From the NCBI GenBank assembly GCA_036745875.1, contig DAIOFH010000036.1, positions 1 through 31,593 on the forward strand: a DNA stretch of 31,593 bases, written 5' to 3'. The position numbers and the translations under genes are program-made. Under the pieces are notes generated by a model. That model had not been told where the DNA came from and searched no databases. It saw only the letters and a program-made list of their open reading frames with translations. Below are positions 24,456 to 31,442 of the stretch, piece by piece. How positions within the stretch are numbered: position 1 is the stretch's first letter; each line of letters begins with the position of its first letter. This DNA is from DAIOFH01 sp036745875. Lineage in GTDB: Bacteria; Planctomycetota; SZUA-567.

Positions 24456-24626
24456 ATGTCTTTGGAAAGTGCTAAGGTTTTTATGGAAAACGTGAGCAAG
24501 GATCCGGATCTTGCCCGCTCCATCAACGGCGCCAGCAATCCCGAAATTTTTTCCTATGCCAAGGCGAACGGCTGCGACTTCACTATCGACGAGTTGCGGC
24601 AGGTCTTGTCGCCGGACAATGGCTGA
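24456..24626 (+). CDS. Nif11-family small protein
   Basis: 56 residues, MSLESAKVFMENVSKDPDLA..., from ATG 24456 (AGGAGA six bases upstream). It matches the Nif11 domain pattern: A-x2-F-hydrophobic-x3-V-x2-D-P-x-L near the start, a middle segment NPEIFSYAKANGC, and DFTIDELRQVL at the end. In nitrile-hydratase/Nif11-type leader peptides this domain precedes a Gly-Gly and a modified core peptide. Here the protein ends four residues after the domain (SPDNG), so there is no core. Known stand-alone Nif11 proteins exist in many bacteria, with unclear function. Strong terminators on both sides make it a single-gene transcript. No RiPP-modifying gene is adjacent. Confidence 0.8.
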   Translation: MSLESAKVFMENVSKDPDLARSINGASNPEIFSYAKANGCDFTIDELRQVLSPDNG

Positions 24627-24671
24627 GCGGAAAAGTGCCCCTTCCTGAAGGCGGGGCCAAAAAGATGTTTG

Positions 24672-24712
24672 AAAACCGTGGCTGCATATATGTGGCCGCG
24701 GTTTTGTGTTTT
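24672..24712 (+). terminator. Terminator of the Nif11 gene
   Basis: AAAACCGTGGC (24672-24682) pairs with GCCGCGGTTTT (24695-24705), with one G-T pair. The U-rich tail GTGTTTT follows. It is 46 nt after the stop. Confidence 0.85.
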
Positions 24713-24726
24713 CCCCCCGAACCCAA

Positions 24727-24758
24727 CGAAAACCCCGCAACCATAAGAGATTGCGGGG
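24727..24758 (-). terminator. Terminator of the coiled-coil hypothetical gene
   Basis: On the minus strand CCCCGCAA - 10-nt loop - TTGCGGGG is followed by TTTTCG. It faces the leftward gene at 24801-25496 and lies 40 nt past its stop, back to back with the Nif11 terminator. Confidence 0.8.
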
Positions 24759-24800
24759 CGTCTTAAAGGCGATAAGGCGGCTACCATGCATATCTGTCCG

Positions 24801-25496
24801 TCATGCGGGAGAGTTGAATTCCAGCCACTCCTGGGTCGATGCAAAACTCATGCCCAGGTCGTTCGGAACGCTCATGCCGTTTTTGCGCATGATGTCCTGC
24901 GAAAGGTGGTTGCGAACATTCTCCTGCATTTCAGGGGCTTTTTCCAGATCCATCTTGTCCAGCATCTCCATGAAATCCATTTCAGAATCAATGGTGCCGA
25001 ATAGTGGAGATGCAACTTCTTGTTGGGCTTCTTCCCCCGACTCCTGCAAAATTTTCAGGGATTTGCGCCCGATTCTCTTCCCTGTGTTGTCCAGGTCCTC
25101 GAGGAAATTGCTTTTGATGGGATTGGGGTCGGAATCCAGCTTATTGATCGGCGCTTCCGGGTTTTCCGGATTCTCCGCCAACATTTGAGCAAGATTCTTC
25201 TGCCTGGACTCCTCGTCCTGGTCCTTCTGCAGCTGCGCCGCGACCGCATCCCGCCAGCCGTATGCGCCCTCGCGGAACGCGTCCTCAAGGATGTCCCGGC
25301 TGTTCGGGTCGAAAAGCTCTTCCTCGAGCTTTTTCGTCTGGTACTGCTGTTTCCTTTTCTCGTCCTGCTGTTCCTGCACGAGGGATTTCTCTTCGAACAA
25401 CTGTTCGAAGACATCCGTCGCTTCGGATGCACCTTTTGCCTTGCTTTGGAGCAACGAGGTTAGCGATTCCCCAAAGCCTATGCCAGAAATTGACAT
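24801..25496 (-). CDS. Hypothetical charged, coiled-coil protein
   Basis: 231 residues, Glu/Gln/Asp/Lys-rich. A coiled-coil-prone stretch spans about 20-60 (ATDVFEQLFEEKSLVQEQQDEKRKQQYQTKKLEEEL). No signal peptide or membrane segment. The start MSISGIGFGESL resembles the N-termini of some flagellar or secretion-linked proteins, but there is not enough to claim that. AGAGG nine bases upstream supports the start. Single gene with its own terminator. Confidence 0.65.
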   Translation of the reverse strand: MSISGIGFGESLTSLLQSKAKGASEATDVFEQLFEEKSLVQEQQDEKRKQQYQTKKLEEELFDPNSRDILEDAFREGAYGWRDAVAAQLQKDQDEESRQKNLAQMLAENPENPEAPINKLDSDPNPIKSNFLEDLDNTGKRIGRKSLKILQESGEEAQQEVASPLFGTIDSEMDFMEMLDKMDLEKAPEMQENVRNHLSQDIMRKNGMSVPNDLGMSFASTQEWLEFNSPA

Positions 25497-25579
25497 AATA
25501 GAAACCTCTTTTCCGGAAAAAATAGCCGTCTTATCAGAAGTATCGGCAATAATACGCCGGTTTCTTCTCCTTGATTTGG

Positions 25580-25585
25580 TATAAA
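25580..25585 (+). promoter_or_regulatory. Extended -10 element of the DUF2157 gene
   Basis: TGGTATAAA: TG one base before TATAAA (25580-25585). No good -35 is visible, which is common with extended -10 promoters. It lies about 110 nt upstream of the ATG at 25696. Confidence 0.35.
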
Positions 25586-25695
25586 CCGGAGAATAAGCAA
25601 TTTTGTTGCTACTGGCGCGTTTTCCGGATATTGTTGAAATGGAAAATGCGGGTGCGGTTTTTTACCAAAATCCGATTACGGAAAGTGGAAAAGGA

Positions 25696-26715
25696 ATGAT
25701 GCGATTCAACAAAAAACAAGGGCATTTTCTCGGTGAGACAATCGCCCAATGGGAGCAGGACGGCACCATAAACGCCGAAACGGCCGGCACGCTGCGGGGC
25801 AGCTACGCCATCCGTTCCTTCGACTGGAACAGGCTGGCCAAATACTCCTTCATCATCGCCATAGTGTGCGCAATTATCGCTTTTTCCGCCATTGTCGCGG
25901 ACGAGTACCTTGTCGAACTGCTAATGCATTATGTGGACATCCTTTTCAATTCCTCGGATGCGGCGCTGTCCCTGATATTCGGCATCATGGCGGCGGTGGT
26001 GTTTTACGCCGGATACGTGTGCAGGAAGAAATACCCGAAACGGCTCTTCAGCAACGAAGCCGTGCTCTTCTGCGCCGTCGTCCTTGCCGCGTCATCCATT
26101 GCCTTTTTCGGCAAGGCGGTCGATAGCGGAAGCGGGCATTTTTCCCTACTCCTGCTCATCGCCGCCGTGCTGTACGGCGTCATCGGGCTGGCGTTCAAAT
26201 CTAAATTGGTATGGATATTCTCCCTGCTGTCGCTGGGAAGCTGGTTTGGCGCGGAGACGGGATATGTGTCCGGCTGGGGAGCGTATTTCCTCGGCATGTA
26301 CTATCCGTTGCGCTTTGTCATTTTCGGGGCGGTACTGGTGGTCGTCGCCCTTGGCGTGATGCGTTCGCCGTCGGGCGTGCCGATTTTCAGGACGTCGAAG
26401 CCTTTTTCCGCTCCCGCCATGTCGGCGAACTTCCATTCGAGCTGGAACCAGGGTTCTTCCGGTTGCTTGACCAGGAAGCCGATCTTGACCTGCTCGCCCG
26501 CCTGGGCTATACCCGACAAACAGAACAACGCCAGCAATACCGCCAGAAAACCAGTACGATTTGCAGTCATCCGTATTCTCCTTTTCGTCAGGGAACCAAA
26601 ATCCAACCACCCGCCCCCCTCACCAAACCTGGCGGGAATATTATTCGAATCGATGTGGAGGCATTGTAATACACTGCCGCAATTTGATTGGGCCTATGGG
26701 AAGAGAAACGATTAA
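25696..26715 (+). CDS. DUF2157-type membrane protein, 3' part lost and replaced by foreign sequence
   Basis: The start is ATG 25696 or 25699 (AAAGG upstream). Residues 1-220 look like a DUF2157 membrane protein: soluble N-terminus (GETIAQWEQDGTINAETAGTL), then a run of hydrophobic helices (SFIIAIVCAIIAFSAIVA, LIFGIMAAVVFYAGYV, LFCAVVLAASSIAFFG, LLLLIAAVLYGVIGLAF, FVIFGAVLVVVALGVM). The family normally continues with more helices. From about 26355 the frame reads antisense through an inverted araF fragment, giving an unrelated Ser/Pro/Arg-rich tail to 26715. The gene is therefore broken, either in the genome or by assembly. Confidence 0.7.
   Translation: MMRFNKKQGHFLGETIAQWEQDGTINAETAGTLRGSYAIRSFDWNRLAKYSFIIAIVCAIIAFSAIVADEYLVELLMHYVDILFNSSDAALSLIFGIMAAVVFYAGYVCRKKYPKRLFSNEAVLFCAVVLAASSIAFFGKAVDSGSGHFSLLLLIAAVLYGVIGLAFKSKLVWIFSLLSLGSWFGAETGYVSGWGAYFLGMYYPLRFVIFGAVLVVVALGVMRSPSGVPIFRTSKPFSAPAMSANFHSSWNQGSSGCLTRKPILTCSPAWAIPDKQNNASNTARKPVRFAVIRILLFVREPKSNHPPPSPNLAGILFESMWRHCNTLPQFDWAYGKRND
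26301..26570 (-). pseudogene. araF: Truncated arabinose-binding protein AraF (5' fragment)
   Basis: From ATG 26570 (AAGGAG upstream) the first 69 residues carry a signal peptide (about 1-24, IAQAGE) and then KIGFLVKQPEEPWFQLEWKFADMAG...KIGTPDGE, which closely matches the N-terminus of AraF, the periplasmic L-arabinose binding component of the AraFGH ABC importer. After GTPDGE (26364) the similarity stops and the frame reads ITPRATTTSTAPK, the antisense of the DUF2157 gene, to a stop at 26301. About 250 residues are missing, so this fragment cannot work. No araG or araH is present nearby. Confidence 0.85.
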
Positions 26716-26904
26716 ACTCCACTGTCAGTATACAGCGTAATTTCATGCAATGGGGAAAAAAGGGGTAGTTTTTTTTATACTTCTTCAAAATAATCATCAC
26801 AACTCACATACACAAAATTCCCTCGCCCCCTTGAGGGGGAGAGGGCCGGTGTGAGGGAGAAAAATCATAACTCCCGTCGATGAAGGAGTTGTGTTGTTGA
26901 TGTT
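26571..26904. other. 334-bp intergenic region
   Basis: Holds the leftover 5' region of the araF fragment (RBS near 26580), an AT-rich stretch, and the palindromic repeat at 26819-26859. No other gene is apparent. No strong terminator of the DAHP synthase gene is visible. Confidence 0.5.
26819..26859. repeat. CCCTC...GAGGG palindromic (REP-like) repeat
   Basis: CCCTCGCCCCCTTGAGGGGG, then AGAGGGCCGGTGTGAGGG. Sequences of this type (CCCTCNCCCC... GAGAGGG...GTGAGGG) are common dispersed intergenic repeats in many Gram-negative genomes. The hairpin sits downstream of the DAHP synthase gene. Confidence 0.7.
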
Positions 26905-28281
26905 TTACCAGAATCGCCCGGAGACAACCGTCTTGGGGCGTTCGGGCGGTGCGGTCTTGACCATGTGTTCGGAAACGGCGAAAGCCAGTTCCAGCGTCTG
27001 CGACGCATTGAGGCGGGGATCGCAGGTTGTTTCGTACTGGCCGTTCAGGTCTTTGATCTCGTCGGAACCGCCCATGCATTCGGTGACGTTTTTCCCGGTC
27101 ATTTCCAGGTGGAACCCGCCCGGATGGATGCCTTCGGCGCGGCAGACATCCACGAATATCTTGCATTCATGCAGGATGTCTGAATAATACCGCGTTTTTA
27201 CGCCATTTTCATCCTGGCGCGGATTGCCGTGCATTGGGTCGAGCATCCAGATCACGGAATGGCCCGCATCCTTGATGTTGCGGATAAGCTTCGAATAGAC
27301 GGCTTCCGCCCGGTTGACTCCGGCGCGGAGGATGAGGGTGATCTTGCCCGGTTCGTTCGCCGGGTTCAGCGTCTCCAAGAGACGTTCGAGATAATGCGCG
27401 TCCGCGCCGGGTCCGCACTTGATGCCTATCGGGTTGATGACCCCGCGCAGGAATTCCACATGCGGCGAATCGATCTCGCGGGTGCGCTCGCCGATCCAGA
27501 GGAAATGCGCCGACGTCGCCACCGGGTCTCCCGTGAGGCTGTCGTTCCTGGCCAAAGCCTCCTCGTACGGCAGGAACAGCGCTTCGTGGGAAGAGTAGAA
27601 ATCCACCTTCTGCGTTGAGGACGACTGGCTCGGGTCCGAGTAGGCGCGCATGACGCTCAAGGTCTTGTTGATGTTCTGGACGAGGTTTTCGTATTTGTCC
27701 CGGACGGCGGAATTATCGACGAAGTCGAGGAGCCACCTTCCCGCCTTGTAGAGGTCGGCGTAGCCGCCGCCGGCGAACGCCCTGAGCAGGTTCAGCGTCG
27801 CGGCTGACTGGAAGTAGGCCCGGTGCATGCGCTGCGGGTCCGGGCGTCTGGCCTCGGGCGTCGGTTCAACACTGTTGATCATATCGCCGCGATAGGTTAG
27901 AATCTGTTCTCCATTGACCTGCTCGTGGGAAGCGCTTCGCGGTTTGGCGAACTGTCCCGCGACGCGGCCAAGGCGGATGACCGGCTTTTCGCCGACGAAA
28001 GTGAAGATCAGGGCCATCTGCAAAAGCACCCTGAAGGTGTCCCTGATATTGAAGGTGTTAAAGTCGGCGAAGGTCTCGGCGCAGTCGCCGCCTTGCAGGA
28101 TGAAGGATTTGCCTTCCGCCACCAGGGCGAGTTCCGCCTTCAGCTGCCGAACTTCGCCGGCGAAGATCAGCGGCGGATAGGTCTTGAGAAGGTCTTCGGC
28201 GGCGCGAAGCGCCTCCGCATCGGGATACTCGGGGATTTGCAGCGATTTCAACGTACGCCAACTGCCGCGCGACCAGGACAT
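26905..28281 (-). CDS. Class II 3-deoxy-7-phosphoheptulonate synthase
   Basis: 458 residues, the standard length of the class II (plant/mycobacterial type) DAHP synthase. Clear motifs: FAGEVRQLKAELA, FILQGGDCAETFADF (metal-ligand Cys), RLGRVAGQFAKPRS, EQILTYRGDMIN, VDFYSSHEALFLPYEEALTR-like, ATSAHFLWIGERTRE, GIKCGPGA, MLDPMHGN and GFHLEMTGKNVTECMGG. It joins phosphoenolpyruvate and erythrose-4-phosphate in the first step of the shikimate pathway. GGAG six bases upstream supports the start. It is divergent from aroA with only 24 bp between start codons. Confidence 0.96.
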   Translation of the reverse strand: MSWSRGSWRTLKSLQIPEYPDAEALRAAEDLLKTYPPLIFAGEVRQLKAELALVAEGKSFILQGGDCAETFADFNTFNIRDTFRVLLQMALIFTFVGEKPVIRLGRVAGQFAKPRSASHEQVNGEQILTYRGDMINSVEPTPEARRPDPQRMHRAYFQSAATLNLLRAFAGGGYADLYKAGRWLLDFVDNSAVRDKYENLVQNINKTLSVMRAYSDPSQSSSTQKVDFYSSHEALFLPYEEALARNDSLTGDPVATSAHFLWIGERTREIDSPHVEFLRGVINPIGIKCGPGADAHYLERLLETLNPANEPGKITLILRAGVNRAEAVYSKLIRNIKDAGHSVIWMLDPMHGNPRQDENGVKTRYYSDILHECKIFVDVCRAEGIHPGGFHLEMTGKNVTECMGGSDEIKDLNGQYETTCDPRLNASQTLELAFAVSEHMVKTAPPERPKTVVSGRFW

Positions 28282-28305
28282 GTTTTCTCCTCAGCTATTT
28301 AAGGT

Positions 28306-29655
28306 ATGGACAACGTGCAAACACACGAAAAAAACAACAATGCGGCAACAGTCAAGCCATTGGCTGCGAAGCCGGACGCCACCCTCGCCGTCCCCGGCAG
28401 CAAGAGCCTGGCGAACAGGGCGATTCTACTCGCGGCGGCGGCGGAAGGCGAAAGCAGCCTGACTTCCGTTCCCGCCTCGGACGATATCCGCGCAGCGCTG
28501 TCGGCCCTGAAAAATCTCGGCATCCGCCACGACTTCTCGGGTGGCATCCTGACGGTACGGGGATGCGGCCTCGATTTTCCCGTAAAAGGCGGCTCAGTAT
28601 ATATCGGCTCATCCGGGACTGTCGGCCGCTTCCTTCCGGGAATTCTTGCCGCCGCTCCCGCCGGAGAGTGGTTGCTCGAATCGACGGAACAGCTTGCCCG
28701 CCGGCCGCTCGCTAATCTCCTGAATGCGCTTTCCAGCCTTGGCGCGCGCCTGGAGCAGCTCGATCCGGCTCTTTCCTTTCCCCTGCGGGTCAGGGCGGGG
28801 GGGCTTTCGGGAAAAAGCGTTGCCGTCTCCGCCGCCAAATCGAGCCAATTCGCCAGCGGCGTCCTGCTCGCGAGTCCCCTGGCCGATTTTCCGGTGGAAG
28901 TCGTCATTACAGACCTCGACCCGGATGAAGCGTATATCGCCATGACCTTGGACCTCATGCGGGAATTCGGCGTTGCCTGCGGCGTAATGGCTGCGGGCGG
29001 GGTGACGAAAGTTGCCGTTCCCGCACCGCAACGCTATAGGGCCGTCCGCATGGCGATAGAGGCGGACTTCAACAGCGCCCTGTATTTCCTTTCCCTGCCT
29101 CTCCTCGTTGGCGGCAGCGTGACCGTGTCCAATCTTGGCAACGGCTCCGGTCAGCCGGGACTGAAATTCCTCGAAGTCCTCGCCCGCCTCGGCGGCGATG
29201 TGGATGCGACAGCCTCCGGGATAACGGTCCGACGTCGGGATCGCATGCCCTTACGGGGCGGCTTCAACCTCGATATGCGGGCGATGTCTGAAATGGCCTT
29301 GACCCTGGGCGTCCTGGCCGTTTTCGCCGACGCTCCCATAACCATGACCAACCTCGCCCACATCCGCGGCCATGAGACCGACCGTCTTGCCGCCCTGGGA
29401 AAGCTGCTTGGCTCCGTCAACGTCAGGACGGAAATGGGTGACGACTGGATTCGCATACATCCGCAGGAACGGGAAGACATACCTTTCGCGACCATCGATT
29501 CCATGGACGATCACAGGCTCGTCATGTCTTTTTCACTCCTCGGGTTGGCCGCGAACGGTTTGGCAATCACCAACTATCGCGCCGTCGACAAGACATTTCC
29601 CGAGTATTTCGATTACCTCAAAACCCTTGGAGCCGATGTCTCGTTCAATTCGTGA
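28306..29655 (+). CDS. aroA: EPSP synthase
   Basis: 449 residues, normal size. The inverse-barrel pattern is present: PGSKSLANRA (PEP/shikimate binding), IGSSGTVGRFLPGI in place of the usual LGNAGTAMRP, RRPLANLLNALSSLGA, SSQFASGVLLASP, DMRAMSEMALTLGVLAVFADAP (catalytic Asp), HIRGHETDRLAALG and DDHRLVMSFSLLGL, ending KTFPEYFDYLKTLGA. The SSGT variant at the glyphosate-contact loop marks a divergent member. It converts shikimate-3-phosphate and PEP to EPSP. RBS is weak for ATG 28306 (AAGG only 2 bases away); a GTG at 28315 has better spacing. Its last 11 bases overlap the end of tyrA, which converges on it. Confidence 0.94.
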   Translation: MDNVQTHEKNNNAATVKPLAAKPDATLAVPGSKSLANRAILLAAAAEGESSLTSVPASDDIRAALSALKNLGIRHDFSGGILTVRGCGLDFPVKGGSVYIGSSGTVGRFLPGILAAAPAGEWLLESTEQLARRPLANLLNALSSLGARLEQLDPALSFPLRVRAGGLSGKSVAVSAAKSSQFASGVLLASPLADFPVEVVITDLDPDEAYIAMTLDLMREFGVACGVMAAGGVTKVAVPAPQRYRAVRMAIEADFNSALYFLSLPLLVGGSVTVSNLGNGSGQPGLKFLEVLARLGGDVDATASGITVRRRDRMPLRGGFNLDMRAMSEMALTLGVLAVFADAPITMTNLAHIRGHETDRLAALGKLLGSVNVRTEMGDDWIRIHPQEREDIPFATIDSMDDHRLVMSFSLLGLAANGLAITNYRAVDKTFPEYFDYLKTLGADVSFNS

Positions 29656-30439
29656 CAAAGGTTTTTTTGCTGACGCGCGTTTCCCTCGTCAACTTATCCT
29701 CGAGCTCGTTCAACTCGCACAAAAGCTGCTGGCGCAATTCATCCGCGTATGGATTGCCTTTCTGGATCGTGAGGAACAAATCCCACGAATCCGACAAGAC
29801 GATGGAGGCGAATTCCTGCAGCTTTTCGTAGGCTTTTGTTGCCATCAGCGACGGTTGCAGGCCGATTTCCCGCAGTGCGCGGCTCATGAAATGCGTCATC
29901 GCCTGGACTTTCGCCATTTCCTTGTCGTGTTTGTCGGGGTCGGTTTTCAGAACGAGAAGGCGCAGTTTGTCAGTGAGGAAATCGCAGATTTTGTAGTACC
30001 GCTCCGATGGAATCCGGACCGGGCACAAGGCGATCCGCAGACCTTCGATGCCGTTTTTCCCCGATTGCGGGCCGAACAACGGGTGCGTTCCCAGGAGGTC
30101 GGCGTGCTCGGGGATAATGCCGGATAGTATTTCCAGCGGTTTGACCTTTACCGAGGTCACATCCAGGACCAGCGCGCCGGGCTTGATGTGCTGCGCCGCC
30201 AGCACTGCGGTATGCCTGAGGGAGGCATACGGCACGGCAAAGACCACAATGTCCGCTGCCGCGACAGTGTCGAGGGATGAGAGGGTGACGTCGTCCGCCT
30301 TGTCTTGCGCCAGCGTTTCGGGGGAGGGGAGCTTGACGTCGTAGCCATAGATATCATACCAGGGCGCGAGGTGCTTGACCATGAAGCGGCCGAACGCGCC
30401 GAGACCGATGATTCCGAGGCTTTTCTTTGTTGTGGACAT
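29645..30439 (-). CDS. tyrA: Prephenate (or arogenate) dehydrogenase
   Basis: 264 residues from ATG 30439, chosen over the GTG at 30445 because GGGAG lies five bases before it. The N-terminal dinucleotide fold is LGIIGLGAFGRFMVKHL; conserved THPLFGPQSGKNGIEGLRIALCPV and QAMTHFMSRALREIG are typical of this family. It oxidises prephenate (or arogenate) with NAD(P)+ toward tyrosine. A monofunctional form without a chorismate mutase or ACT domain, so tyrosine feedback must come from elsewhere; the upstream attenuator supplies transcriptional control. The 3' end overlaps aroA by 11 bp. Confidence 0.95.
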   Translation of the reverse strand: MSTTKKSLGIIGLGAFGRFMVKHLAPWYDIYGYDVKLPSPETLAQDKADDVTLSSLDTVAAADIVVFAVPYASLRHTAVLAAQHIKPGALVLDVTSVKVKPLEILSGIIPEHADLLGTHPLFGPQSGKNGIEGLRIALCPVRIPSERYYKICDFLTDKLRLLVLKTDPDKHDKEMAKVQAMTHFMSRALREIGLQPSLMATKAYEKLQEFASIVLSDSWDLFLTIQKGNPYADELRQQLLCELNELEDKLTRETRVSKKTFVTN

Positions 30440-30469
30440 CGTCACTCCCTTAACAGACTTGAAGACAAT

Positions 30470-30503
30470 AAAAAAAACCGGCCCAAAAGAGGCCGGTCGG
30501 AAA
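30470..30503 (-). terminator. Attenuator terminator of tyrA with competing antiterminator
   Basis: Minus-strand stem ACCGGCC (30497-30491) and GGCCGGT (30483-30477), 7-nt loop, then eight T (30477-30470): a good rho-independent terminator placed before, not after, tyrA. The 11 nt TTTCCGACCGG (30503-30493), which include the 5' half of this stem, can instead pair with CCGGGCGGAAA (30560-30550) in the leader ORF, 10 of 11 bases matching. The two structures exclude each other. Confidence 0.85.
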
Positions 30504-30531
30504 AAAGTTCAGCGTCGTTGATTTTGAGAAG

Positions 30532-30612
30532 TCAATTCATGCTGTCCCGTTTCCGCCCGGAAAGGAAGTACCAGTAACCAAAGCTAAAGTAGTAGTTCCG
30601 GGTAGACAGCAC
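30532..30612 (-). CDS. tyrA leader peptide rich in Tyr, Phe and Trp
   Basis: 26 codons from GTG 30612 (AAAGG six bases upstream) to TGA 30534-30532. Residues 7-16 are YYFSFGYWYF: eight aromatic residues in ten. Ribosome stalling here when charged tRNA-Tyr, tRNA-Phe or tRNA-Trp is scarce would cover TTTCC (30563-30559). It would free CCGGGCGGAAA (30560-30550) to form the antiterminator. With no stall, TTTCC-GGGC-GGAAA folds as a local hairpin and the terminator forms. It is too short to be found by size-based gene calling. Confidence 0.85.
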   Translation of the reverse strand: MLSTRNYYFSFGYWYFLSGRKRDSMN

Positions 30613-30681
30613 GTATGGCCTTTATGAAAATTCAAAAATGCACAAACCGAATCGGTCGATACAACTTCTCACATTTCGCTG

Positions 30682-30710
30682 AATATACGCATTCCACCCC
30701 CGCTACGCAA
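30682..30710 (-). promoter_or_regulatory. tyrA leader promoter
   Basis: Minus-strand -35 TTGCGT (30705-30710) and -10 TATATT (30682-30687), 17 bp apart. Start near 30675, about 63 nt before the leader GTG. The rest of the 447-bp gene-free stretch 30440-30886 holds the attenuator, the leader ORF and the 5' region of the next, divergent gene. I see no other feature in it. Confidence 0.65.
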
Positions 30711-30886
30711 TGTTTTTCTTTCTTTTTTTTCATTTCCCACAATCAAAAGGCATGATGCGTCCGATAATCGCGATACAAACTTAATGAGGGGCGTGTGAAG
30801 TTATTGCCGTTGCGACCCCGGACAGCGTTGGTCTGCCTTCTTCCAGCGCTCTTCGCCATAGTCCCATAACCTGAGGAGGTACCACT

Positions 30887-31162
30887 ATGTTTAAAGAATC
30901 TCCGGTGCGGTTTTTTATTCTCCGCACTCTTGAGGCGATAATCCTGCTGTTGCTGTTCCTTTTTGCGTTTTCACTCTATTCGCAGAGTTTTGCGGGAGAG
31001 ACGCATATCGACAAACTGGGGATCACCGTCGATGCCGCCAACAAAAACGCCGACAGGATTCGCCGCTACGAAAACAAGAAGACCCGCTACCTGAACACCC
31101 TGAACAACAATCCGGTCGAAACACGGACCTATTCCGGAGAAAGCTATTCCTCGGAATTCTAA
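30887..31162 (+). CDS. Small single-pass membrane protein
   Basis: 91 residues from ATG 30887, with a strong GAGGAGGT eight bases upstream. One transmembrane helix or uncleaved signal (RTLEAIILLLLFLFAFSLYSQSFA, about 13-36) is followed by a charged, polar C-terminal part (HIDKLGITVDAANKNADRIRRYENKKTRYLNTLNN) ending in a Ser/Tyr-rich tail. No family recognised. Single gene with a terminator 45 nt after the stop. Confidence 0.7.
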   Translation: MFKESPVRFFILRTLEAIILLLLFLFAFSLYSQSFAGETHIDKLGITVDAANKNADRIRRYENKKTRYLNTLNNNPVETRTYSGESYSSEF

Positions 31163-31206
31163 GGAGTCCGTATTTTTTGAAAAGTTACCATCCACTGTGC
31201 CGCCGA

Positions 31207-31236
31207 ACCGCCCGCGATCCCGGGCGGTTTTTTTTT
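31207..31236 (+). terminator. Rho-independent terminator of the small membrane protein gene
   Basis: ACCGCCCG (31207-31214), 6-nt loop, CGGGCGGT (31221-31228), then a run of T to 31236. Confidence 0.95.
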
Positions 31237-31250
31237 ATGCAAAACCGATT

Positions 31251-31365
31251 CCATGTGATTATTTCCGGTTCGGGTCGGGCATTGGAAGGACCGTAAAGGT
31301 GGTTTCGCCGATAATTTGGCGAAAGCGCGAAAGCGGCCACCCGAATAACGGAAAAAATCATCTGG
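31251..31365. repeat. Imperfect palindromic repeat with a core like the stop-codon element
   Basis: The ends pair (CCATGTGATTATTTCCGG and the inverse of CGGAAAAAATCATCTGG). The centre has TGGAAGGA followed by a hairpin TTTCGCC-GATAATT-TGGCGAAA (31303-31324) and GCGAAAGCGGCC. The centre aligns with the middle of the element at 12890-13029 (TGGAAGGAGCG..., TTTTCGCCGGTAGTTTGGCGAAA, CGCAAGCGACC), but the arms differ. It follows a terminator in a 280-bp stretch without a gene. Confidence 0.55.
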
Positions 31366-31386
31366 AACTGTCATAACACTTTCACT

Positions 31387-31414
31387 TTGCAATTACGGTA
31401 AAAGTGGATAGAAT
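31387..31414 (+). promoter_or_regulatory. Putative promoter of the last gene
   Basis: -35 TTGCAA (31387-31392) and -10 TAGAAT (31409-31414), 16 bp apart. The start near 31421 is 22 nt before an ATG at 31443. Confidence 0.5.
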
Positions 31415-31442
31415 ATTTTTCTCGATATTGCATGATAAAACC

